The translations under genes were made by a program, and so were the position numbers. Below the pieces are notes generated by a model. The model was not told the DNA's origin. It did not search any database and was given only the letters and a program-made list of their open reading frames with translations. Positions 17,867-26,033 of a DNA stretch of 64,000 nt are shown piece by piece. Position 1 is the first letter of the stretch. Each line of letters begins with the position of its first letter. The DNA is from Terriglobia bacterium (GTDB lineage: Bacteria; Acidobacteriota; Terriglobia; Bryobacterales; Bryobacteraceae): positions 1 to 64,000 of the forward strand of contig JAJPHS010000145.1 of NCBI GenBank assembly GCA_021325175.1. Direction: 5' to 3'.

Positions 17867-18622
17867 ATGTCCAATCTGCTGGAGGGAAAAACCGCGCTCG
17901 TTTTGGGCGTCGCCAATAAATGGAGCCTCGCCTACGCCATCGCGCAGGCGTTCCGGCGCGAAGGCGCCTCGCTGATTCTGACGTATCAGGGCGAGCGTTT
18001 GAAAAAGCCGGTCGAGGATCTGGCGACGGAGCTGGGCGCTTCGCGTGTGTTCGAGTGCGATGTGACTCGCGATGAGGATCTGGCGCGATTGAGTGAGTTA
18101 GGGCGGCTGGATGCGGTGGTGCATTCGATCGCGTTCGCGAATCGTGAGGATCTGGACCGGCCGTTCGTGGAGACCTCGCGCGCCGGATTCGCGCTGGCGC
18201 TGGAGGTGAGCGCGTATTCGATGGTGGCGGTGGCGCGCGCGGCGGCGCCGCTGATGAGCGAAGGCGGCGCGATGATCACGCTGACCTATTTGGGATCGTC
18301 GCGGGTGCTGACCAATTACAACGTGATGGGCGTGGCGAAGGCGTCGCTTGAAGCGGCGGTGCGGTATCTGGCGAGCGAGCTGGGTCCGCGGAAGATTCGC
18401 GTAAACGCGATTTCCGCGGGACCGGTGAAGACAGCGTCGGCCCGCGGGATCAAGGATTTTTCGAAAATTTTAAGCGCCGTCGCCGAGCGCGCGCCGTTTC
18501 GCAGGAACACCGATCCGGCGGAGGTCGCCGACGCGGCAGTGTTTCTGGCAAGTGACCTGGGCCGCGGCGTCACGGGCGATGTAATGTTCGTCGACGCGGG
18601 ATTCCACATTATGGGTTTATAG
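17867..18622 (+). CDS. fabI: enoyl-[acyl-carrier-protein] reductase FabI
   Basis: LEGKTALVLGVANKWSLAYAIA N-terminus and Y-x6-K active site (YNVMGVAK). Confidence 0.94.
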   Translation: MSNLLEGKTALVLGVANKWSLAYAIAQAFRREGASLILTYQGERLKKPVEDLATELGASRVFECDVTRDEDLARLSELGRLDAVVHSIAFANREDLDRPFVETSRAGFALALEVSAYSMVAVARAAAPLMSEGGAMITLTYLGSSRVLTNYNVMGVAKASLEAAVRYLASELGPRKIRVNAISAGPVKTASARGIKDFSKILSAVAERAPFRRNTDPAEVADAAVFLASDLGRGVTGDVMFVDAGFHIMGL

Positions 18623-18632
18623 CCGTCGGGTG

Positions 18633-20492
18633 CTACATTTTCCGGGAGAGCGGTTCGACGATTTTGCTCAGCAGATCCGCCTTCGATTCGTCGCGCTGGA
18701 GGTGCGGATACTTTTCGCCGCCCTGATATTCGAGGCGATGAACGCTGTAATATTCGCCGTTTTTGATCAATAAATCGATCGATTGCGCGTCTTTTGCCGT
18801 GCGCTGGACGGCTTCGCGCAGGATCGCCGGCGTGAACTGGCGATTATTGACGGCGATAATTTTCGAATCAGGAGCGAGGCCCGCGCGTTCGGCGGGGCCT
18901 CCGTAGGCCACATCTTCAATGACACCGTCTTCTTTCACATCGACGCCGATCGAATACATGAGATTCGTGCCGCGGCGCTCGTCCTCGAAATCGCGCCACA
19001 GCGCACTGCGGTTGGAATCGTAGACGAGCTTCCAGCCGCCGTTTTCGATCCCGCCGAGCGGCGCGTGAGGCGCGACATCGGTGACGCGCGCGCGAAAGAA
19101 TCCGGCCCAATCATAAGCCTGAACCGCGTTCAGCCCGGCGATCACGTCTTCCAGCGTGTAGGGCTTCAGTTCGGGCTTGCCGCCCGGACCGCCATGGAAA
19201 GACCGGCAGAAATCGTTCAGCGATCTTCGGCCGTTGCTGAGATTCCGGATGGTCACGTCCGCTTCAAGCCAGATCAGCGTGCCTTCATCGTAATAATCGA
19301 CGCCGCGGCGGTAATCGGAATAATCTCCGCGCGCACTATAAAGGAGCTGCGCGGCGGTGGCGGTGTCGGCCAGCGGGCGCCATTTGCGTCCGGCCTTGCG
19401 ATCGAGATCGGCGGCGACCATGGCCAGCTCATCGCGAAAATCCTGCGGCGTAAAAAGTCCGCTGCGCGTCGCCAGCACTTCCCCCAGATACTGCGTAAGA
19501 CCTTCGTAGACCCATAGCAGATCGCCTTTCATCGGCTCGCTGTAATCGGGCGTGACCAGCCCGGCGGGGCGCCGGAATTTTCCGTTCCAGGAATGGACGA
19601 ACTCGTGCGGCAGCAGATCGGCGGTGGCTTTTGCGGCGCTTTCGTCGAGCAGGGCGCGCTCGCGCACGCGATCGTCGCTCGATTCGTGATGTTCCAGGCC
19701 GAAGCTGGCGACGTGATCGCTCAGCGTGTAGAGGAAGTGATAGCTGCGATAATGGCGCGAACCGAACAGCGCGCCGGCTTCGTTCACGAGGTTCTTATAT
19801 TTTTCGATTTGTTCCGGAGAGATTTCGATGGCGCGATCGCTATCGGCGGCAAGGTGCAGATAGTGAGCGATCTCGCCGTCCCGGCCGAGCTCGATGGTCT
19901 TGTAATGCCGGCCGGTGGAGACCGGAGAATCGATCAGCGTGTTGAGCGGCGCGGGTTGAAACTCGATCTGATTCGCGGATTCGCGCGCGATAGGCAGCGC
20001 GGTTCCGTAGCGCCAGGATTCCGGGACTTTCAGATTGGCTTGAAAGCTGAGCTGCGCCGCGGGCGGGCCCTGCGGATAAAGCACGAACTGATTCCAATTG
20101 AGCACGGCGAGCTCGGTAGTGGCCGAAGCGCCGGAGGAAAAGCCCGAGGTGTCCGGAGGCGAGATTTGATCGAAGGCGACATCGAGCGCTCCGGCGCCAG
20201 CGGGAACGGTGACGTGGAAGGCGAACATATTGGTCGAATCGCGCCGCCACGCCACAGTCTGGCCGTTCGCGGTGATTCTCAGGCCGACCAGATCCACCAC
20301 CGGGCCGGTGGGGCCGTGCTCGCCGGGAATCCATTCGGGATAGAGCAGCGTCATGGGTCCGGGTTTGGCGGGGATGGTGAGATGAACGTGAAAGATCCGC
20401 TTGGGTGCTTCGCTCGCGTCGACGTTCAGGCGGATGGCGTCCTGCGCAAAGGTGATACAGGCGGCAAAAGTGAGAAAAAATGCTTTTTTCAT
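18633..20492 (-). CDS. M61 family metallopeptidase with PDZ domain (glycyl aminopeptidase-like)
   Basis: HEFVHSWNGKFRRP zinc-peptidase motif, N-terminal M61 domain, C-terminal PDZ; signal peptide [17 protein letters not shown] at 20492. Confidence 0.93.
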   Translation of the reverse strand: MKKAFFLTFAACITFAQDAIRLNVDASEAPKRIFHVHLTIPAKPGPMTLLYPEWIPGEHGPTGPVVDLVGLRITANGQTVAWRRDSTNMFAFHVTVPAGAGALDVAFDQISPPDTSGFSSGASATTELAVLNWNQFVLYPQGPPAAQLSFQANLKVPESWRYGTALPIARESANQIEFQPAPLNTLIDSPVSTGRHYKTIELGRDGEIAHYLHLAADSDRAIEISPEQIEKYKNLVNEAGALFGSRHYRSYHFLYTLSDHVASFGLEHHESSDDRVRERALLDESAAKATADLLPHEFVHSWNGKFRRPAGLVTPDYSEPMKGDLLWVYEGLTQYLGEVLATRSGLFTPQDFRDELAMVAADLDRKAGRKWRPLADTATAAQLLYSARGDYSDYRRGVDYYDEGTLIWLEADVTIRNLSNGRRSLNDFCRSFHGGPGGKPELKPYTLEDVIAGLNAVQAYDWAGFFRARVTDVAPHAPLGGIENGGWKLVYDSNRSALWRDFEDERRGTNLMYSIGVDVKEDGVIEDVAYGGPAERAGLAPDSKIIAVNNRQFTPAILREAVQRTAKDAQSIDLLIKNGEYYSVHRLEYQGGEKYPHLQRDESKADLLSKIVEPLSRKM

Positions 20493-20962
20493 GTTTGGAG
20501 TTCGCGGTAATAGAAGATCAGGTCTGTGGGCGGCGGCGCGGCGCCTAACTGGCGCATCATGGCCATCGCCTGGCCGCGATGCAGGGTCGCATGATTCACC
20601 AGGTGCAGGATGATCTGCCACAGCGGGGCTTGATGCGAGTTGCCCTTCAGGTCTTTATAAAAAATGATGCGATCAAGATCGGACGCGCCGGGAGAATCGG
20701 CCCATTCTTCCCAGCGCCGCTGAAGTTTGGGCCACTCGACTTCGAGCGCGCCTTGCGCCGGTTCATAAGGCTCGCCCAACACGCGGCACAGCCAGATCCG
20801 ATCCGCGAAATGGATGTGATTCAGGGTTTCAAACAGGCTTTTATGCGAAACTTTCAGATCGCGATGAAGATCGTCCGGCGGCAGTTGCAGGGCGGCATCG
20901 AGCAGGCGGCGCGAGGCCCAGCCGGAGTAGCGGAGATGATTGCGGGCGTCTTCCGTCGTCAT
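20489..20962 (-). CDS. DinB family protein
   Basis: DinB four-helix pattern with His residues ([38 protein letters not shown]); 4-nt overlaps with both neighbours. Confidence 0.9.
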   Translation of the reverse strand: MTTEDARNHLRYSGWASRRLLDAALQLPPDDLHRDLKVSHKSLFETLNHIHFADRIWLCRVLGEPYEPAQGALEVEWPKLQRRWEEWADSPGASDLDRIIFYKDLKGNSHQAPLWQIILHLVNHATLHRGQAMAMMRQLGAAPPPTDLIFYYRELQT

Positions 20963-21840
20963 CGCAGCAACCACGCGCGCATGGTGCGCGAAACCAGATC
21001 GGAGGCGTCCTGCTGCACGAAATGTCCCGCGCCGGGAATCGTGACCAGCGTCAGATCCTTGCCCATCCACTCCCAGGTGTCGTTCAGCGCGGGCGCGAGC
21101 AGCGCCTTGTCGTCGAGACCATGGATCATCAGCACGCTCATCTGCGTCTTAATCACCGGCGAGGTGTCTTCGTTATAAGGCGGGCGCGGGTAGTTGCGTT
21201 TGTAGTAGTTGAGCATGGCCTCCAAATCCGATCGCTTGAACGCTTCGATATATTTTTGTTTCGCCGCCGGATCCTTCACCCAGGATGCCAGGCCTTCGGC
21301 GGTCAGTTTGGAGGCGGCGTCGGGCTGTTGGAAACTGCGCGCGTACCCGCTGTTTTCCTGCTGCCGTGGATTGTGCGCGAGTTCACGGCTTAAGCCGCGC
21401 GGATGCGGCAGATTCAGAATAATCAGGCGATCGGTCATTTGCGGGAGGTTCAGCGCAAACTGCCAGGCGACGGCTCCTCCCCAGTCATGGCCTACAATGA
21501 TCGCCTTGTCGCGGCCGAGCGATTTGATCACCGCGGCGACGTCGCCGACCAGCAGGCGCATGTCGTAATTTTCGACGCCCTTCGGTTTATCGCTGAGATT
21601 GTAGCCGCGCTGATCGATGGCGACGCACTGGAATTTATCGGCCAGCGCGGACATCTGGTCGCGCCACGTGTACCAGAAATCGGGAAAGCCGTGGATCATG
21701 ACGATCAGCGGGCCGGCGCCGAGGCTGGCGTAGTGGATCTTGACGCCGTTCGAATCGGCGTAGCCCTCCTGGACGCGCGCTTCGATGTCGGCGCCGAATG
21801 CCGCGCCGGTGACTAACGCGGCGGCGAGAGCGGTTCGCAT
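20959..21840 (-). CDS. alpha/beta hydrolase, epoxide-hydrolase-like, secreted
   Basis: [25 protein letters not shown] nucleophile elbow, C-terminal GAGHFVQQD. Confidence 0.93.
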   Translation of the reverse strand: MRTALAAALVTGAAFGADIEARVQEGYADSNGVKIHYASLGAGPLIVMIHGFPDFWYTWRDQMSALADKFQCVAIDQRGYNLSDKPKGVENYDMRLLVGDVAAVIKSLGRDKAIIVGHDWGGAVAWQFALNLPQMTDRLIILNLPHPRGLSRELAHNPRQQENSGYARSFQQPDAASKLTAEGLASWVKDPAAKQKYIEAFKRSDLEAMLNYYKRNYPRPPYNEDTSPVIKTQMSVLMIHGLDDKALLAPALNDTWEWMGKDLTLVTIPGAGHFVQQDASDLVSRTMRAWLLR

Positions 21841-21903
21841 ATAGGCTCAGTATAGCGGCCCGGGAGTGCGGCCAATGGCGCTTCGGTTTAAGATGAGGAT
21901 GGT

Positions 21904-22509
21904 ATGAAACGGATCGCTTTCGCTGTGTTCCTTTGCGTTTCTGTTTCGGCCGCCGAGATTCCGAAGGGTACGCACTTATTGCTGCGGATGGTCAACTCCG
22001 TCAATACGCGCACCGCTTCCGACGGCGACCAGGTTTATTTTCAGACCGCGAGCCCGATCGCCGTGGATGGCCGCATTCTCGTGCCCGCCGGCTCTTACGT
22101 GCAAGGCTCGGTTTCGCTCGTCAGGCGAAGCGGCAAAATTGCCGGACGCGCCGAGCTGGGCATTCGCATCGAGACTCTGACGCTGGCGAGCGGCAAAGTG
22201 TACAAGATCACGCCTCGAATGGGTTCCGTCGATTCCGGCGAGAGCGGCCAGAAGGTGGAGCAGAAAGAAAACATCGTTAAGCAAGGCTCCGATGCCGGAA
22301 ACGACGCGCAGCGCATTGCGATTTTGGCCGGCAGCGGAGCGGGCCTCGGGGGCTTGGCGGATCGAAGCTGGTCCGGCGCGGGTATCGGCGCGGGTATCGG
22401 CGGAGCGGTCGGAATTGCGACGACGATGCTGACGCGCGGCAGGGAGGTCGAGCTCCGGCAAGGCTCGACACTCGACGTGGTTTTCGATCGGCCGGTTTCC
22501 TTGGAATAG
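21904..22509 (+). CDS. hypothetical exported protein with Gly-rich zipper-like segment
   Basis: Signal peptide MKRIAFAVFLCVSVSAAE; SGAGIGAGIGGAVGIATT. Confidence 0.75.
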   Translation: MKRIAFAVFLCVSVSAAEIPKGTHLLLRMVNSVNTRTASDGDQVYFQTASPIAVDGRILVPAGSYVQGSVSLVRRSGKIAGRAELGIRIETLTLASGKVYKITPRMGSVDSGESGQKVEQKENIVKQGSDAGNDAQRIAILAGSGAGLGGLADRSWSGAGIGAGIGGAVGIATTMLTRGREVELRQGSTLDVVFDRPVSLE

Positions 22510-22518
22510 GACCGCTCG

Positions 22519-23634
22519 TTACTTGATGGAATAAGTCAGTCCCAGCGTGAACTGGAACGAGTTTTTTCTGAATCCCGGGGGAGGGTCGTTCAAGTAGGCT
22601 TCGATAATTCCCGTGGATCCGCTCAATTGTTTGTACATGGGCACGGTAATCAGGGCGGAAAACAGCGTCGAATAAGCGCTGGTATTGTTCCAGGCCGGCG
22701 TCACCGAAGCGGCTTGATCGAGCGCGGCGCCATGCGGCAGCTTGCGCATGTAATGCTCGGCGAAGACCGACCCGATCAGATTTTTGCTCGGACCGCTTTC
22801 GAATTCCTGGCGGATGTAGCTCATGCTGGCCCGGAGATCGAGTTGCTGCCGGGCGCTCTTTACGGCCGTCCAGCCGACGCCGCCGTTATAGGTTTGCTGG
22901 AGCAGCAGGCCTTGGGAAAAGTTGTGATCGAAATCGGCCTGGCCGAAGGCGAATACGCTCGAGGTGAAGTATTGATCCTGCTCCGCCGCGGCGTGGTAGA
23001 TCGACGTCTTGATGGTGGGCGTGGCGGGCTGGGTGAGTTCGCCGTAGAACGCGGAAAAATTGATCAGCGTGCGGTAGCTCGGGTTCATCCAGTCCTCGGC
23101 CGGTTCGGCGCGAATCAAGGACACCGCTCCGTTGAAGGTGCGATTGCTCTGCGTGGCCTGCACCAGGGTCGCTCCGGCGGTGACCTGGCCGGTCCAGTCG
23201 GCAAGGAATCCCGGCGTGCGCGTCATCGCTTTTTGGAATGCCGGCTGATCGATCACGACGGCGGAATCGGCCAGCGGAACCGCCACAAGCTGCGCGCCGA
23301 GTGAAGGAGTCACCTGAAGCTGCTGGTCCCTTTCGACCAGCGTTCCCTGCGGAATGCTCGACGTATTTTGCCGCCGGCGAAGCTTGACGCCCTTGCGGAT
23401 GACGGCGATTTTGGTGGAGGTGTCGAGCTCACGGACGTTTTTCCAGTCGATGGTGAGCTCGCCCAATACGTCGCTCTTGAAGGTCACCGAGGACGGCGTG
23501 GATCGAACAAAATGTCCGGCGAGCTTCTCGCCATTGGTGAAAGTGATCGTATCCGGTCCGGCTTGCGCGCAAACCAGCATCGCGCTGCAAGCGGACAGAA
23601 TGAGAACGCAAAGTACGGTATTTAGGTTGCGCAT
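22519..23634 (-). CDS. DUF481-like outer-membrane protein
   Basis: Signal peptide, N-terminal GDTITFTNGEKLAGHF segment, then a long beta-barrel-like C-terminal region. Confidence 0.8.
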   Translation of the reverse strand: MRNLNTVLCVLILSACSAMLVCAQAGPDTITFTNGEKLAGHFVRSTPSSVTFKSDVLGELTIDWKNVRELDTSTKIAVIRKGVKLRRRQNTSSIPQGTLVERDQQLQVTPSLGAQLVAVPLADSAVVIDQPAFQKAMTRTPGFLADWTGQVTAGATLVQATQSNRTFNGAVSLIRAEPAEDWMNPSYRTLINFSAFYGELTQPATPTIKTSIYHAAAEQDQYFTSSVFAFGQADFDHNFSQGLLLQQTYNGGVGWTAVKSARQQLDLRASMSYIRQEFESGPSKNLIGSVFAEHYMRKLPHGAALDQAASVTPAWNNTSAYSTLFSALITVPMYKQLSGSTGIIEAYLNDPPPGFRKNSFQFTLGLTYSIK

Positions 23635-23734
23635 TGGTTTTGGCCGGCGGCTCTTTCGAGATTATCGAACGCCGCCGAGCGCCGTATGACCGTCGATATT
23701 GATGGCACGCGAGGCAGTTGGGTAGGGAAACGCG

Positions 23735-24913
23735 CTATTCCGGCGTCAGGATGGTGAACGTGTTGTCCTTGAACTCGATCTCCCGCACTTTTCCGTGCGG
23801 GCCGATCGTTCCCAGCGCCTGCCCGTTTAATTTCACCGCGAGCCCGCCGGCGTTTCCGGTGCGCAGCCGCGCATCCTGTTCGAGGTCGAACGTTTTCGGC
23901 TCGCCCGGCGAAATTAATCCGACAAACAAACGGCGCCCGTCCTCACCCGTCAGCGCCACCCATGAAGGCTCCGACGCGCTGATCTCAACGTGCATCGGCT
24001 CGGCGCGCGCGACTTGCGCCGCAGTTGGCGCGGGGACGGGTTCGGCAGCCGGCGCCGGTTCAGGGACCGGCCGCTCTGCGGGAGCCGTGGTCGCCAGCAC
24101 CGGCTCGACCGGATGTGCCGGCCACATTTTCCATCCCGCAAACAGAGCCCCGGCCACGATCACGCCGCCGATTCCCGCCAAGACCCATCGATGGACTCGC
24201 CGCTTGGATGGCGGCAGGGCCGCCGCCGGCGTGATCCGTTCGATCTGCTGTGCCGCCTGGTCGCAAAAACCCTCGACGGCGGAGAGGAGATTACGAAAGC
24301 TTTCTTCCGCCGCCGCCGATTGCGCCCGCAGATCGCGGATGTGGGCGGAATGCTCATCCACCTTGCGTTCGACGCGCGCCAGCCGCGCCGCCAATCCCGG
24401 ATCTTCGTCGCGATTCTTTCCGAACAGGCTCGACCCCGCATCGCTCACCGCCGGAAGATGCGAGGACTGTTCCGGGTTTGCGCCGATCAGCACCTGAATT
24501 TCTTCGCTGATGCGCAGGGCGTCGCGACGTGAGAGACAGCGCCACTCGGAAGGCTCCGAATCGTGCTCGGATGGATACAGCCCGAATCCGATCAGCTCGT
24601 CTTCGCCGATCGCGTCCGTAATGCGGGCGAACTGGGCGATGGTTGCGCGGCGCAGTGCGGTGGTGCCGTCGAAGGCGGCGTAAAAAGCCTGCACCTGCTT
24701 GGGCGTCACCGCTCCGACGTACTCAGCGGTGAAATTCAGGCTCTGGTTGTCGAAATCAAATCCCAGCCATTCGCCGCGCTGGCCATCGATATGAACGTCC
24801 TCGGCGAGCATTTGGAAGAACTTGTGCGCCTCCTGCACCACGCTGGCCAGTTTGTGCAGCGGCACGCCGATGCCGCCGCGGCTTAGCTCAATGCGGACTC
24901 TCAAACGCGCCAT
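23735..24913 (-). CDS. single-span membrane protein with RodZ-like (DUF4115) C-terminal domain and novel N-terminal domain
   Basis: C-terminus EPSWVALTGEDGRRLFVGLISPGEPKTFDLEQDARLRTGNAGGLAVKLNGQALGTIGPHGKVREIEF; TM WVLAGIGGVIVAGALFAGWKMW; coiled-coil-like middle; no Xre HTH. Confidence 0.8.
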   Translation of the reverse strand: MARLRVRIELSRGGIGVPLHKLASVVQEAHKFFQMLAEDVHIDGQRGEWLGFDFDNQSLNFTAEYVGAVTPKQVQAFYAAFDGTTALRRATIAQFARITDAIGEDELIGFGLYPSEHDSEPSEWRCLSRRDALRISEEIQVLIGANPEQSSHLPAVSDAGSSLFGKNRDEDPGLAARLARVERKVDEHSAHIRDLRAQSAAAEESFRNLLSAVEGFCDQAAQQIERITPAAALPPSKRRVHRWVLAGIGGVIVAGALFAGWKMWPAHPVEPVLATTAPAERPVPEPAPAAEPVPAPTAAQVARAEPMHVEISASEPSWVALTGEDGRRLFVGLISPGEPKTFDLEQDARLRTGNAGGLAVKLNGQALGTIGPHGKVREIEFKDNTFTILTPE

Positions 24914-25533
24914 CAGTAGCTCCGCAGCCGTTCGACCGTCTGCCGGCTCAATCGATATTCGATGGCGTCGCCGCCGTGCGCGCCCGCGGGGACGATCTGC
25001 CGGAAATATCGCGCCGCCGCCTCGTAATCGCGCCGCTCCACCGCAACCATCACCAATCCCTGAAGCGCCGCGGCGGATCGGCTGTTTAATTCGAGCAGCC
25101 GCCGCGAATACTCCTCCACCCGCCCCAGGTGGAAACGCTCCACGTTCATGGCAATCAGATTCGCCAGCGCCTCCTGGTGCTTCGGATCCACCGCGAGAAG
25201 GCGCTCATAACGCTCTTCGGCCTCTTCAAATCGCCCCAGCATCTGCCGCGCGACCGCCGAGCCGAACAGCGCCTGCAAATCCGCTTCTTCCTTCGCGGCG
25301 AAACAGGCCAGCGCCTCCTCAAACCGGCCCAGGTTGAGCATCCGCTCGCCGGTTACTATATCATCCGGCGGCATCGTTCCCAGATCCAGCGCCACAGGCG
25401 AGCTAACATCGATGTGGAGTCCGGCAGGCGGGTAAACAGATCCGGCCCCGCCGCGATCCGTGCCGGACGTACCATTCGTGGTACCACCATCTCCCAGCGC
25501 TCGCTGTCGGCCGATCGTGAAAGCGTATCCCAA
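24913..25533 (-). CDS. TPR-repeat protein (paralogue of part of 10760..12415)
   Basis: TPR motifs GRFEEALACFAAKEEADLQALFGSAVARQMLGRFEEAEERYERLLAVDP; TGATG overlap with downstream gene. N-terminus uncertain. Confidence 0.8.
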   Translation of the reverse strand: MGYAFTIGRQRALGDGGTTNGTSGTDRGGAGSVYPPAGLHIDVSSPVALDLGTMPPDDIVTGERMLNLGRFEEALACFAAKEEADLQALFGSAVARQMLGRFEEAEERYERLLAVDPKHQEALANLIAMNVERFHLGRVEEYSRRLLELNSRSAAALQGLVMVAVERRDYEAAARYFRQIVPAGAHGGDAIEYRLSRQTVERLRSY

Positions 25534-25685
25534 GTTACTGGGAACCGGAAAATTACGGGCCCAACTATGCTAGAACTAGAGGTACTGATCAACGGCAAGG
25601 TCGATTGTAACCGAGACATGGAATAAGGTCAATGCCTGAGGATCATATACCTAGAAATAGTCGGGTATAGTTGTAGAGGAGCGCA

Positions 25686-26030
25686 GTGGCACCGCGCAAA
25701 TCTTCGGAATCCAAGCAGGACCCCAACCTGACTGCCGCGGCCGAGAAAGCAAGCATGGTCATCCGCGGCCTTCAGGCTCGCCTGCAGCAGCGCCTGCCCG
25801 AGCAGGAGCAGGAGACGGCGGACGATCTTGAGCGTCAGTTGGCGCACTACTTCGAACACTCCGTGCCGACGTCGCGGCAGCCGCTGCTGGACGATCTTCG
25901 CGGGCGCGTGATTGACGGCGTAGCGGATCGAATTCTTCGCCAGTGGGAGCAGCATTCCTCGATTGAGAGCGCGGTTGTGGAGCGATTGATCGACCGTCTG
26001 GTCGAGCGCCTCTGCCATGGCCTTTCTTAA
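25686..26030 (+). CDS. hypothetical small helical protein
   Basis: 114-aa ORF with RBS-like aggag upstream; TATAGT at about 25667. Confidence 0.6.
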   Translation: MAPRKSSESKQDPNLTAAAEKASMVIRGLQARLQQRLPEQEQETADDLERQLAHYFEHSVPTSRQPLLDDLRGRVIDGVADRILRQWEQHSSIESAVVERLIDRLVERLCHGLS

Positions 26031-26033
26031 GAA

